This document shows, piece after piece, positions 11,915 to 23,902 of a stretch of 58,000 nt of DNA (within the stretch, counting starts at the first letter, position 1; every line of letters begins with the position of its first letter). Made by a program: the position numbers and the translations under genes. Under the pieces are notes generated by a model, which made no database searches, was not told the origin of the DNA, and was given only the letters and a program-made list of their open reading frames with translations. Source of the stretch: Cryptomeria japonica (Eukaryota > Streptophyta > Pinopsida > Cupressales > Cupressaceae). The stretch is taken from positions 617,024,476 to 617,082,475 of the forward strand of contig NC_081408.1 in assembly GCF_030272615.1 (NCBI RefSeq). The letters run 5' to 3'.

Positions 11915-14900
11915 ATGGCATCCTCCTCTGCACCTGAATTCATAGCAAACCCTACAGTAGTCGAAGTTATAAAATGACCTAGGCCCGTGTTTCAGCTAGT
12001 TCCCGAGGTAGCTAAGAAAGATGACAACACAGGTGCTTTTTCAAAAATTCCAAAAGGTGTTGTTTATGCAGAAGACCCTAGAATGTATATTCATTGCAAC
12101 ATAGAGGAATTAGGTGATGAAGAAATTAAAAACATGTATAAGTCTGTCATATGTGACAATTCCGGAAATGTGAAACCTGAGCATAAAATTGTTGAAACCC
12201 TAGGATTCACTGAAACCCTAGGATTCACTGAAACCCTAGGATTCACTGAAATCCTCTGCATTCTTGAATTTCCCAAGGAAGTGGTTAGGATAGTTCTGAG
12301 CAAGGTACATGGTTCATTCTTTTGGCTTGACTCAGTACATAAAATTACAAAGGAAGCTGTGAAAGCAGTAACAGGGTTACCTTCCAACAGTAACAGACTT
12401 GACAAAACCAAGAAGGTCTCCAATGACTTAGTAACAAACTTAACTGGTGCAACATCCGACAAGAGATCATTGAGGGTTAATGATGTGACCGATACAAATG
12501 TTAGATTTGTTAGCATGATTTTAGGTTATAAAGCAACTCATGCTAATAGGCTTAACTCAGTTTCCAGTTTATGGATAAAGAGTGCTTATGACATGGTTAA
12601 GGACAATGTAAAAATTGATATATGTGAATGGTTAAAGGATGAGTTAATTGACAATTTAGCAAAAATCAAGAAGGATAAGAAAGGAACCTTTAGATTTGGA
12701 AATTTACTTGTATGCTTAATGCTACATATAACCAAACAGGCTCCCGGTATAGGCAACAAGGATTTTGGATTTGACATATCGGTAGGAAAACAATTGTCTG
12801 ACTTATTCAACAACATGGGTGAAAACAGAGAAAAGAATATCAATGAGTATTTTCAAGCACTAAAGGTCAGAATGAATAAGAGAATCAGACTATCATAGGA
12901 AATTGTCAATAAATACAAGGATGATATATGTTTTGTAATAAAAAAGGATGAGATTTGGATGGAAGCAGTCATCCCAAGGACAATCTGGGTAACAGAGATG
13001 GGGTATGAAACAGATGACCACATAGTGGAAACTTATGCCAAAGCACTTCTGGAAGCCCCCAATGAACCAAAGGAAGAAGTATTTGGTAGTGCTGAGACCA
13101 TTGAAAGTCAAATTCAATCTAAGAAGAGAGTAAAAAAGGTTGAGGCATTTGTGAGAAAAGGAACCAGACAAGCAAAAGCCATAAAGGAAGATGTATTAAA
13201 GAAAACAGGCATAACTGAAGGTGAGTTGGCAGCCCAACAATCTGAAACTCATCTATCACCAGTATGCACTTCCTTAGAAGGAGATATGCTAGCAACTTTC
13301 AAAAGAGTTGTCAGGAAAAGAGACCCCTCACCGGTAGCCACTCCTTCACCTAGAAGGACAAGACAAAAGCAACAAGTTGTAAGATCTCTGGTCAGGAAAG
13401 TCACACCTAAGAAGAAGCTAACCCCCAAAAGGAAGAAGAAGACAAACACTGACTTGGCCCCTCTTGACATATTACTGAATGAGATCACAAAGGAAGGTAA
13501 ATCGAAAAACATAGGGAAAATCTATGACACCCTATCAGATGATGAGAAAGGACAAGTTGAGGAGAGTGTTATATACACATGGACATGTATAAAATGTTTT
13601 TGTTGCAAGTCTTAAATGAAATTCCTGATGAACTATATAAAAGACTTGAGGCCAGAAGGCAAGGAATAATTGAATTGGATAAGAAAATTAAAATAGAAAA
13701 ACTACTTGTAGTATACCCGGTTAACTCACCTAAGGAAATTGATGATCTGATAGCTCAAGCCAACCGGACAGTTTTTTCCACTGCACACCAGCAAATTTCA
13801 CTAATGGCAGGTAGAGTTACAGAAGTTTCAAAGGAAACAAAAAATGGTTGGGATACATTCTTGGTTGAAAAAGAAAAACAAGAAGAATATAGGAATCCCA
13901 AGCCCATTCTAGTATATCAGAAGGACAAAGGGAAAGGTAAAGTTGGTGGACCACCAAGTATCAAGATTAGAGACAACTTACCCCCACCTCCTTTAAATAC
14001 TCCACTGGTAAAAAAAACAACTACAGAAGATCAACCGGCAGCTGAGAGTATGGATACAGAGGATAATAATCCTAATCCTGAAGTCCTATATACTGTAAAT
14101 GTTGATACTTAGAAGATCAACATAGTGGTAGATAAGGATACACCAGATAAATTAGGAAAGATAGAGCAACCGACGGTAGATAGAGAGAAAAAGATGGAAT
14201 CTAGAACACAAACAGAGAAACCATCAGAGCTAAAGGCTCCAGAACAGATGCCACTGGTAAGAAATGAAGCAGGAAAACCAGTGCTTAAAGAGATGGAGAC
14301 ACAAACAGACCTACCAGAGGTCAATACTAGCATGGTCACTTCCACCGGCACTCAGTTTGTTGGGAAACCATCAAATGTGACTGAGGTATTACTTGAATCT
14401 ATCAAGAAAATAACTGATTATAGCTCACAAGCTTATAAAGCAATAGATGATTCAATTCCATTGTTGAAATCAATGGCTCCTAATTGTAATATAGACAATA
14501 AAGATTCTTTAGGTCAGTTGGATACACTTTGTAAATATATTTCTGGAAATTTTGAGCAAACAAAGGTAGAATCTGTAAAGGAAATTGTAGAAAAAGAGAA
14601 ACAGAAATTCTTTGAGGAAGGAATAAAGAAGTGTAACAGGGAATTTGACACACTTCTACTGGAATTGTGCAATTTATTGAAAGAGTACAAAACTCTGTAC
14701 AAAGACACCTATAAGATAAACTTTTTGACCATAGATGTAGACAAAAGGATGAGAAAGGTACAGGAAGAGATCAATAAACTTGTAGATAATTTTGTTAACT
14801 CACCCGATACATTATCAGTTTTTGAAGAAAAGATAACAAATTTTGAGGAATAATTGCTCAAATTAGAAAGAGAGAAAGAGAAAATAATAAACAAGGCAAA

Positions 14901-15132
14901 ATTCTTGAGATCTAAACTAAGTCCAAGATTGGACTATTTAGCATCTCTGTGGAAGGAAATCTCAGAGGCACTAACACAAGGAAGCAAAACACCGGCAGAG
15001 CACTTGCAGCATCTCACCGGTACAGTATACAGAACTGAGACAGCAATAAAAGACAGTAAGAAGTTTATGGATGGTATAAACTTAATTTTGGGAGATATTC
15101 TTCAGATAATAACTACCCAACTACAAGGTTGA
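11915..15132 (+). pseudogene. ORF2 of element B, about 1,070 codons, unknown function
   Basis: Start MASSSAPEF at 11915. One frame holds to about 13560, broken by TGA at 11975 and TAG at 12896; a frameshift near 13560-13590 moves it to a second frame that runs to 15132 with stops at 14110 and 14851. Residues about 20-330 form a folded-looking domain homologous to ORF2 of C, with IPKGVVYAEDPRMYIHCNIE, RIVLSKVHG, ITKEAVKAVTGLPS and MNKRIRLS. Then comes a basic Lys/Pro-rich linker (about 13300-13450) and a long charged coiled-coil C-terminus. It occupies the place of pol or an env-like gene before the PPT. The N-terminal pattern loosely recalls plant mobile-domain proteins; no catalytic motif or membrane segment was seen. 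Confidence 0.8.
12194..12247 (+). repeat. In-frame 18-bp tandem repeat in ORF2 of B
   Basis: Three perfect copies of GAAACCCTAGGATTCACT encode ETLGFT three times; a degenerate fourth follows. Element C has no such expansion at the matching place. Confidence 0.95.
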
Positions 15133-15326
15133 GGTTATGGATTGGTACAACTACAAAATCTACTAACCTTTGTCATTGATGCCAAAGGGGGAGTAGTAGG
15201 ATGAGAAAATTCAAAACACAGGGATCACATGCTTAGGGGGAGCTCTCACATTTTTGGTAAACTTTTTTGGTCTACACATTTTTTGGATATCTTTTGAAAT
15301 TTCTCATGAGTGTTGCCATCAATGCC

Positions 15327-15336
15327 AAAGGGGGAG
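15327..15336 (+). other. Polypurine tract of element B
   Basis: AAAGGGGGAG two bases before the 3' LTR; it primes plus-strand synthesis. A second copy in similar context (GATGCCAAAGGGGGAG) lies at 15184-15193. Confidence 0.9.
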
Positions 15337-15338
15337 AT

Positions 15339-16200
15339 TGTTGGCATATGGACACTCCAATGAGACAGTATGTGTGATTGAAGGTTTTGTCATTGATGGC
15401 AACCTTGCAATCCTATGGCACAGGCAAGACATTATACTGGTAAAACATTACACAAGCAACCTTGCAATCCTATGGCACCAGCAAGACATTATACCGGCAA
15501 AACATTATTCAAGAAAGACAGTGCACCGGTATCAGCAAGATCACTCTACACCGACACCGGCATAGAAGAGAACATGTATACTGCCACAGAGGCCGACAGG
15601 ATTTTTGATATGTAATATTTTGTTTATTATTGTAAGCCGACTTGGCAAATTGTAAAATGACTCTTGTATATAAAAGAGATCATTGTAGACATTTGAAAAG
15701 TATGGATAGGAAGTATAAAGATAATTATAAGGAAGACCTAATGTGTGAATTATAGGTCAAGGGTATATGTAAAGAACAGAGCAAGAACCGGTACTGAATC
15801 TAGCATTGAAGATGCTATTGTAAAGCAGTACAAAATATTGGATCTGTGTAAATCCTCATTGTAAGTCAGTGTGACTTTTTATTGAGCAGTGTGCTCTAGG
15901 CAGTTGGCCTTCCTACATGTGTAAGCCCCTATTGTAAGTAATATTCTCTTATTGGCCAATAAGTGAATATTGTGGGTCACAAATCCCACCGAGGTTTTTC
16001 CCACACTGGGTTTCCTCGTTAAACATCTTGTGTTATGGTGTTCTTTTCATGTGGATGTTTTTGATTCTGTTATTTACATTAATTCTTGCATACCGATATA
16101 CTGTTACTTTATGTTCTGCATGTTCTATTTCAAGAAAATTTCATTATCAGTCAGATACTAATTCACCCCCCCCCTCTCAGTATCTGTGGGAACCCTAACA
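15339..16200 (+). repeat. 3' LTR of element B
   Basis: Starts TGTTGGCATATGG, ends AACCCTAACA, then the LINE resumes. About 37 differences from the 5' LTR by eye, many at CG sites (C to T or G to A). TATA box at 15667-15676. Confidence 0.95.
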
Positions 16201-17520
16201 TCCTATGCCTCCTCCTATATTAGATCTTTTAGTCCTCTAGTTGAAGGGTATTGGATAGGCATTAATTGGCAGAGCATTGAAAGCATCCACCCAATCCTTA
16301 TTAAGCTTAAGAACCATCTGTCTTCAGTCTCGTTGAATAAAGAGGAAGACTCCCTCATTTGGAAATATGAACCCAAAGGTATCATTACTGTCTCTTCAAT
16401 GTATTGTGTTCTTTCCCCCACCCCTCCTAATAATCCTTTTTGGTCTAAAGCTTGGATAAAGGGTCTAACCCCCAAAATCAACTTTTTCTATTGGACTATT
16501 CTTCAAAATAAAATCTTGACCTTAGATAACCTCAAGGGTAGAGGATTTGCCTATCCTAATAGATGTGCCCTTTTTCTTAAGGAGGAAGAGTCAGTGGACC
16601 ATCTAGCTATCCATTGTTCCTATTCTGCTTCAATCTGGGAAAGATTTCTTAAGAGTTTTAGCATTGATTGGGTGTTTCCTAATACTATCAATGAGTTGTT
16701 CTACTCCCAGAACTACCATTGGTCTAACTCCTTTTTGAGATCTCTGTGGTAGCTATCGCTCCCTCACATTCTATGGGGACTATGGAAAGAAAGAAACAAT
16801 CATACCTTTAGGGACACCAATCTTACTCAAGATATTGTGTTCCAAAAAATTCAATGGGCGATTGTGGAGAACATTGGGGGCCCCTGTTTTTTGACCAACC
16901 TCTAGAATCTCACATTTTAAGTTCCTGGAATTTGAAGAATGTTGGCAGTTTTGATCCTAAGCAAAACAAAAGACTTGAAGCAAGGTGGCAAACTCCCCCT
17001 CATGGTTGGTTCAAAGTCAATTTTGATGGTGCTGCAAAAGGTAATCTGCGCCCTGCGGGATGTGGAGCTATTCTTAGAGATGACAAAGGTATATGCAAGG
17101 AATTGATTGTTATTTCAATAGGAAGTCAAACAAACCACAAAGTAGAAGCTATGCCAGCACTCCAAGGTATTCTTCTCACAAAAAGATGGAATTGCCCCTA
17201 CATATGGATTGAAGGGGACTCAAACAACATCATCAAATGCCTCAAGGGGACCTCTAAGCCTTCATGGTCTATTAATAACTTTATAAAAGCAGCTAAATAC
17301 CTCATCAACACTTTTGAGAAAAGCTACATGTCTCATATCTACCGTGAAGCTAATGGGTTTGCTGACTAGGCAGCCAATGTGGCGGTCAATCAAGATGAAA
17401 TGATTACTTGGCAGGGTGAACAAGGCCTCCTTGAGGATGTAAGGTTAACTATTTTCAATGACCGATATCATAGCATCCCAAAGATTTTTGATGTACAAAC
17501 TAGTAATGAAACGGATTAAA
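16201..17520 (+). pseudogene. LINE ORF2 fragment: zf-RVT plus RNase H domain
   Basis: A frame open from about 16186 to 16752 contains the zf-RVT region: WKYEPKGIITVSSMY, then PKINFFYWTILQNKI and the Cys/His cluster CALFLKEEESVDHLAIHC. After a stop near 16750, 16854-17369 holds an RNase H of the RVT_3 type: WFKVNFDGAAKGN, GCGAILRDDKG, the Glu in HKVEAMPALQG, the Asp in IEGDSNNIIKCL and the terminal REANGFAD. All four acidic catalytic positions are visible. A TAG follows FAD, and the frame then continues to about 17520. It is inactive through truncation, stops and the B insertion. Confidence 0.9.
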
Positions 17521-17676
17521 AGGAGTGCTTTGAGCAATTATAATATTGTCATCACCATTTATTATAACACTCAATCAATCACTTCCCACGCTTTCTGGGT
17601 AAATTTGGTAGCTCAGAGAAAATTTTGGTCTAAAGTTCTTTGCAAGTCTCGACATTCTGCTCTGAATAGCAAAAAT

Positions 17677-19388
17677 ATGGGCAAAAACAGACGCTGATAC
17701 AAGCATAGCAGCTGCAAGGAATGGAAGCAAAAGGAGGCAGTCTGGAACATACTACAGAAGGGTGGTTTTTCTAAATTTATGGAGAGGCTTCATGGACGGG
17801 ATGCCACAGTCACCAATTTCTTTTGTAAAAACTAGATAAAGGGCATTTTGAAGATGGGAGACCAGTCTATTGTCATAGATGAAGACCTTATGCCCAGGCC
17901 ACAAGGCTCTGAAGGGAAGGAAGCAACTACTACAGGGATAGAAAAGTGAGCAAGGAGGCCATTGAAAGATATTCGAAAACTGAAAAGGAGAAAAAATGCC
18001 TGGTGAAGCTAAGTAAAAATTACTATCCCCTAGGGCTTTTGTCAAACCATGGAGGGAGGTCCTTTTTGTTATAATGCACTATATTGCTTTAGATGGTAGA
18101 TTCACTAAAGTATACGGCTACCATTTTGTTTTGCTGAATCATTTTAGGCATGATGAGAAGGTTAAGATTCCATGTTTTCTATTATGTTCTATGAATTCCA
18201 CCATAAAAACCTATAAAGAGAACCCTACGGGGAACACTGCCATGCATCAGAGTTTAATGGTTCTTATTTATGACCATCTCAAGGCTAACCAAATAGCCCG
18301 ACCGCGGCCCTCTATTTCAGAGTCTAAGGAAGATGGGTCGGACTCTATTTTCTCCTTGGACGAGGGTTCTGATAGTGATCCAACGAGTGAGTCTGAGGAG
18401 AGTATGGATGACTTGGAAGTCGAAGTAGGTAAGAAGAGGAAATATCTAAAAACCAGGCCTTCCTCCTCAAAGGGAAAGAAACCCAAAGGCAAAATTCTCC
18501 AAATTAGCTCCTTAGAGGAAGAGAAGGTCCCGGAAGACTCAAAGAAGGAGAAACCCTAGGGTTCCCAGAAAAAGAAAACTAAAGTCCATACACAGACCAG
18601 AAACAAACAAAAGAGAAAGGATGAGAATGTGAAGGAGCTGGAGGATCATAAGTAGAAAAAGATTCTGGAAGCTGACCATAACTTGGAGGAGGAGACCACT
18701 GGATAAATTCTTAGGGCTAATGAAAAATCTATTGTTGGTGACACCCCAAATAAGGAACATGATAACTCTAGCAAGATTGATCTCTCCTCAAACCCTCCTC
18801 CTCAAGGTATGAAAGGTTTTATGGACACCATGGAATGGTTAATCACCAGTTGCAAGAAAGCTGTGGATGACAACAAAAAGCTCAGCCACAAAATCTAGAT
18901 TCTGGAAACTACTAACACTAGGGAAGGGAAGACTATGGCTGATTATATGGAGGACTTGATAAAAAAATTTGTTAAAGCTGAAAATATAAGAGACTCCTTC
19001 AACCCCAGATTTGAGCAAATCAAGAAAGACCTGCTGGAGGAAAGCAAAAGTTGATGCTATAGATCAAACTATGTTGGGAACTGTCAGTAAAGTCAGCAAA
19101 ATTGAGGAATGTCTCAAATGTATCACATAGAAAAGCTTGAATTTTCTGAAGGTCTCTACTAGCAATACTAAAACTCTCATCAGCAAATTGGATGAGGAGA
19201 AGGATACCCTAGACATTGACCCTGACATTGAAGGCATAGGAGATGTTCAAGGACCCAGAACCAGAACCAGAACCAGAGGAAAAAAGAAAGAGAAGAAGCC
19301 TAATAAGGACCTAGATGAACTCAAAGTTGTTGCGGCCTCCTATGACCAGCTGGTGAGTAAGGCAGAGGACCTTCTGAAGACTCTTTAA
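17677..19388 (+). pseudogene. Unknown ORF, probably ORF1 of a second, 3'-truncated LINE
   Basis: From MGKNRR at 17677 a coding remnant runs through AVWNILQKGGFSKFMERLHG and ATVTNFFCKN, then the open part 18074-18559 (MHYIALDGRFTKVYGYHFVL, AMHQSLMVLIYDHLKAN), an acidic Ser-rich segment, a coiled-coil segment (18800-19050) and a basic tail with RTRTRTRGKKKEKK. Several stops and frame changes break it. There is no zinc knuckle or DUF4283-like motif. The spacer after 19388 (pyrimidine-rich, then GGTTTCAGGTCCTGAAAACC at about 19536-19555) has the look of a LINE ORF1-ORF2 spacer, which is my main reason for this guess; ORF2 itself is absent. It could equally be another retroelement structural protein. 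Confidence 0.45.
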
Positions 19389-20262
19389 TTGTGTAGTGTT
19401 TTCCTAGTTTCTGTTGTTTTGTTGTTCCTATCTTTTGCTGTCTTTTCTGTTTATTGGCTTGTTGCCAGTCATTTTGTATCTAGTTTTTTTGTTTTGGAAC
19501 TCTATGATGACATTTCTTAATATCCTATGTTAAAGGTTTCAGGTCCTGAAAACCTACTTTTCTAATTAATTAGAACACCATATTTTGTAGCTCCATTTGA
19601 CTAAGAGTCACAAGCCATTAAAGATGAAATAAAAATCCCACAAGTATGAATCTTAAATCAAAACAAAGTATACAAGTTTGACTTGTATTCATACCCCTTT
19701 GATGGGTCAATGCCACAAATACCATTCCCCATTTTTTCAAAATTTCTAAATTTGATAAGCATAAGGGGAATGAAATCCATAATATCATGTGAAAAAACTT
19801 TATATGGAATGTCAAGAGGTTTCCTAAAATGACACGTATTTAATCAAGCTCACTCTTAGAAACATAGGGGAGAAATTCTTAAATGGTTCTTATACCTACC
19901 AAAAGGCTTTATCATAATATTTATCAATCTAATGGAAATACTTATGAATAATTTTCATTTAATGTGGAACATTAATTAACCATGATTGATAAATGAAATG
20001 AAAAAATAAAGGCATGAGGAGAGATTATATTATTTCTTTCAATGATGGTGATGCCTAGTAGTTAGATATTTATGCCCCATCATTGAAAACCAACTAGTCA
20101 ACATATTCATCACAAATCTAGAGATAGAATAGCATTTATAGTTTTATTACATTACTAAATGTAATGAAAATTTGGAGAAAGGAGTGCAAAATAAAAGAGA
20201 ACTCATAGCCATAGGGATAGTGAAGATCTATTCTAGATACCAAAACTAATTAGATAAATTGG
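19389..20262. other. Pyrimidine-rich spacer, then AT-rich non-coding DNA
   Basis: Bases 19389-19590 are T/G-rich spacer of the preceding ORF. The rest has no supportable gene and ends at the 3' LTR of element F. Confidence 0.5.
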
Positions 20263-21051
20263 TGCAATCATGTCAAGAGTAAGTCCTAAAAGAGAACAAT
20301 CTGGACCGTGCAGCAAATGAAACACAATACAAACAAACGCGGTGGAGGCAATGTAGAATCAGAATTATATTATATCAAGAATTCAATACAATTGGTTGTC
20401 AACATGTGGGTTGACAAGATTAGGCACACAGGCCTAATTACAAACATGCTCAAATATAGTATCTGGGCTCAAGCATGAATGCGAGCCAACTCTGGACCTT
20501 CTATCTCTATATTCTTGCCTAAAATTTTGTCTATTTTCTTGATTACATTGATTTATATGATATTCATAGCTCAAGAAAGATCCGCCTCAGCCCAAGATGG
20601 AACAAACATTGATGAAGAAAGTGTAACATGTAAAACAACCAGCTCGGCCTCCGCTAAAGGAATCCCTTTGAAAACAACATAGAATGATGTGCAGACTCCA
20701 AGGGAAGGTTAGAAACAAGCCAAGGAATGTTGGAAGTGATGAACTTAGGCTCTGCAAGATATGAGAAAGACCCGCAAGATTCTCCACTAGCAAATAGGTC
20801 CAAATGGTTCTAGTGCTCTGAGCTAGAAAACTATCCCAGATTCTAGAAGTGATAACTTACTGGAAAAAGATCCAAATGTCCCGCGGACCTAGGATAAGGT
20901 ATATGAACACGTACACAAGAAAAATCTAGCTCCACAACATCTGGTGTGAAAATGAAAAGGAACATAGAAAGAAATGTTAAAAATGCAAAACAAAAAGAAA
21001 ATGTTTTTGGTTGATGCAAGATTGCCAAGAACCAGGGATGCTCCTGCATCA
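20263..21051 (-). repeat. 3' LTR of element F
   Basis: Matches 54869-55654. Minus-strand termini are TGATGCAGGAGC and GACATGATTGCA. I could not identify a polypurine tract next to it. Confidence 0.88.
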
Positions 21052-21082
21052 GACATCCAGGGTTGATGAAAAAGTGAGTCCC

Positions 21083-21240
21083 TCACTTTGTAGGGGTCAG
21101 AGGAAAACCAAGAAGATCTGCCTCTGCCTGAGAAATCCATGATGAGTCTTCAACTAGTTTGTCCTTCCACTTCACAAGATACTTTTTGTACTGTTTTCCT
21201 CAGGTGTTGCACTCAATTCTACTATCCAAAATGTCTTCAA
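21083..21240 (-). pseudogene. pol: Chromodomain at the C-terminus of F polyprotein
   Basis: The minus strand reads IEDILDSRIECNT, a stop, then GKQYKKYLVKWKDKLVEDS, SWISQAEADLL and GFPLTPTK before TGA at 21083. This is the classic chromodomain (aromatic cage and VKWK core) fused to integrase in chromoviruses, thought to target insertion to modified histones. One TGA interrupts it, in a place where an Arg CGA would fit the family. It follows the integrase tail directly. Confidence 0.88.
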
Positions 21241-22330
21241 TCTGGTCCGATACCTTCTAGGCCATCTACTTCTCTAGGTTTGTTGCACTGTCTTCACTAA
21301 ATTTTGTCATGTGATATTGATGAAGGTTTGCAATGTTGAATATAGGTGAAATACCCAAGTATTCGATAACCACTTCATATGCATTTCTAGAACTAAATTT
21401 CTTTAAGATCTTACAAGGTCCAAACTTCTTAATCTTCAACTTATTGTAGATTCCAATTGGAAATCTTTCTTTTCTCAAATACACCATCACCTCATTTCCA
21501 ACTTCAAATTTTGTGTGTCTTCTCTTTTCATCTTCTTTCTCCTTATACTTATTGTTCATGTACTCCAAATGATGTTTAACCTAAGTATGTATTGTCTTCA
21601 TATGTTCTACAAATTCTTCCAATTATGCACTCCTTTTATCTCCATTATTGATGTCCCTCAACTCTAATATGCCTCTAGAGTGTATTCTGGTAACAATATC
21701 AAAGGGTGTTCTTTTGGTACTCCTGTTCACTCAATTATTGTAGGGGAACTCTTCTTGTGCAAGGATCAAGTCCCAACTTCCAGTTTTCTCTCCAACTAAA
21801 CATCTCAAAAAATTTCCCCCACTCTTGTTTACTACCTATGTCTATCCATCAATATGTGGGTGAAAAGTATAACTAAATTTCAAATCTGTCTTCATCTTCT
21901 TCCAAAGTGTCCTCCAAAAATATCCAACAACTTAGTGTCTTTGTCATAAACTATGCTCTTAGGTAATCCATGTAGTCTCACCACCTCTTTGAAAAATAGG
22001 TCATCTATATGCACTGCATCTATTGCCTTCTCAGAGGGTATGAAATACACCATCTTTGATAATCTATACTCCACCACAAATATAGAATCATTTCTTATCT
22101 ATTTCTTAGGCAATCCAAGTATAAAATCCATGCTTATGTCTTCCCAAGGTCTCTTCGAAACTATCAAAGGCTTATACAACCCAATATTCTTACTACTACC
22201 TTTTGCATGTTGACAAATTCTATAGCTTTGCACAAATTTCCTGATATCCTTGTGAATTTGAGGCCAAAATTAATTCTCACTAACCAAGGCTATTGTCTTA
22301 TCAACACCAAAGTGTCTTGCTAATCCTCCA
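21241..22330 (-). pseudogene. pol: Integrase of element F
   Basis: In minus-strand order: an HHCC-type zinc region (about 22200-22330, with CQHAKG), catalytic core with the first Asp in SMDFILGLPK, then [20 protein letters not shown], the second Asp in [18 protein letters not shown], a badly decayed part around 21600-21890, and the C-terminal SH3-like segment with [19 protein letters not shown] and [15 protein letters not shown]. Several stops and frame changes are present. It precedes the chromodomain. Confidence 0.85.
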
Positions 22331-22510
22331 CTATACTTTTATTTTATCAAACTCTCCCTCGTAAAGCTCCTAAGTATACACAACTAAGTTCCTCTGAACA
22401 ACATCTCATCTTGAATGAATTAATCTAGCCACTTTCTCTTATCCACCATAACCGAATCTTTACAAGATTTCCAAGGTTCTACAAAATCTGGTCATCTTGA
22501 TACAAATTCT

Positions 22511-22920
22511 TTAATTCCTCAAAACCCAATACTCCACTCTAATCTCTATCAGCAAGTTCCTCCTTCTACTCAAGGCATCAACAACTTTATTTGACTTGTC
22601 ACTCCTATGTTTCAAAACAAAAGTATAACTTTGCAAGAACTCCACCCATCTCATGTGTCTTTGATTCAGTTTACCTTGATTGTTCAAGTATTGCAAAGCT
22701 TGATGATCGGTATACAACACAAAATCCTTAGGAAAAAAATAATCTCTCCACTTCTTCAATGCTTGAATTATGACATAAAACTCCTAATCATACATTGAAT
22801 ATCTCCTTCTGGCATCATTCAATTTCTCACTGAAATATTCTACCGGTCATGCTTCCTGACTTAATACTACTCCAATTGCATTCCCACTTGCATCACAGTC
22901 CACCTAAAATACTTTGCTAA
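22511..22920 (-). pseudogene. pol: RNase H of element F
   Basis: Native gypsy RNase H following RT: EYFSEKLNDARRRYSMYD-like stretch, then LKKWRDYFFPKDFVLYTDHQ with the catalytic Asp of the YTDHQAL motif, and SNKVVDALSRR with the last Asp. Stops occur in the N-terminal part near 22790-22860. Confidence 0.85.
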
Positions 22921-23902
22921 ATTCCAGTAAAGCCAACATAAGTTGCTTTGTCACCTTATGCATCAAAAACTCAAAACTCCTATTTGCTCCAAATGTCCAC
23001 TTAAAATCCTTCCTATCTCCCCTCATTGCTTCTATCATAGGGCTACAAATTGAACTAAAATTTCTAATGAACTTCCTATAGAAATTAGCCAATCCATGAA
23101 CTGATCTTACCTCCCCAATGCTTTCCGGTGTAGGCCATTCAACAATTTCTCTTACCTTTTCAAGATCCATCTTCAATCCATCTGCAAATAACACAAATCC
23201 CAAATAGACTGACTCTTCCTTCATTCAACTGCACTTCTTAATGTTTATCAACAACTTATCTTCTCTCACCCTCTACAAAACTTGTCTCAAATGCAACATA
23301 TGTTTTTCCTTTGTCTTATTGAAAATCAAGATGTCATCTAAGTACACAATAAAAAACTTACCCAATAATTTCTTCAATATCTCATTCATCAACCTCATGA
23401 GAGTACTTGGTGCATTAGTCAATCCAAAAGGCATCACCAACCATTCATATAGTCCTTCATTTGTATTTAATGTTTTCTTCCACTCATCTCCTTCTTTGAT
23501 TCTAATCTGATGATATCCACTCTTCAAGTCTATCTTTGTGTAGTATCTGTCTCCACTCAGACAATCCATTATCTCATCCATCCTAGGCAAGGAAAATTTG
23601 TACTTCACTGTTATCTTGTTTATTGCTCTAGAGTCGGTACACATCCTCCATTCACCATTCTTCTTAGGTACTAATACTATTGGAACTGTACAAGGGCTCA
23701 AACTTTCTTTGATCAAACCTTTTTGCAAAAACTCCTGAATTTGTCTATTTAACTCCTCATTCTCTACTAGTGTCATCTGGTGTGCTTCTTTATTAGGCAA
23801 ACTTTCTCTGGGAATGAGGTCCATGCAATTATTGATACTCCTCACTAGCAGTAATCTATTAGGTACATTATCTAAAATGATGTCTCCATATTCTGCCAAC
23901 AA
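22921..23902 (-). pseudogene. pol: Reverse transcriptase of element F
   Basis: A 209-codon open stretch (23273-23902) plus its continuation (22904-23224). Motifs in order: IKESLSPCTVPIVLVPKKNG, RMCTDSRAINKITV, YYTKIDLKSGYHQIRI with the first catalytic Asp, MPFGLTNAPSTLMRLMN, then FFIVYLDDILIFNKT with the catalytic YLDD; after a break, YLGFVLFADGLKMD and the thumb/connection region. The core is remarkably open for such an old element; breaks lie at about 23230-23270 and beyond. Confidence 0.93.

Larger units (their letters stand above)
9579..16200 (+). mobile_element. Element B: complete non-autonomous Copia-like LTR retrotransposon
   Basis: Two LTRs (865 and 862 bp, about 4% different by eye count) flank a PBS, gag, a long ORF2 and a PPT. 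There is no protease, RT, RNase H or integrase anywhere in the internal 4.9 kb. Termini are TGTTGG and CTAACA. The plan is that of plant TR-GAG elements (LTR elements carrying only gag) with an added ORF2. PPT AAAGGGGGAG followed by TGTTGG, the iMet PBS and the LTR motif GGTTTTTCCCACACCGGG are typical of Copia elements of the SIRE/Tork type. It must have moved with enzymes supplied in trans. It interrupts a LINE. Confidence 0.93.
9064..17520 (+). mobile_element. 5'-truncated L1-type LINE, split by element B
   Basis: The 3' part of an L1-like ORF2 is present in two pieces, 9064-9578 and 16201-17520, separated exactly by the ends of LTR element B. The left piece begins inside the C-terminal part of the reverse transcriptase, so most of the element was already missing, as is usual for 5'-truncated LINEs. 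The right piece holds the zinc-knuckle (zf-RVT) and a plant-type RNase H domain and runs to a stop near 17520. No poly(A) tail is obvious after it. Flanks of B (ttcta/tccta) look like a diverged 5-bp target duplication. Confidence 0.85.

Noticed and set aside
12091-12516. Minus-strand ORF of 141 codons
   Set aside because: Shadow of ORF2 of element B, lengthened by the 18-bp repeat.
21052-21082. PPT of element F
   Set aside because: The minus strand before the LTR is not purine-rich; no convincing tract could be named.
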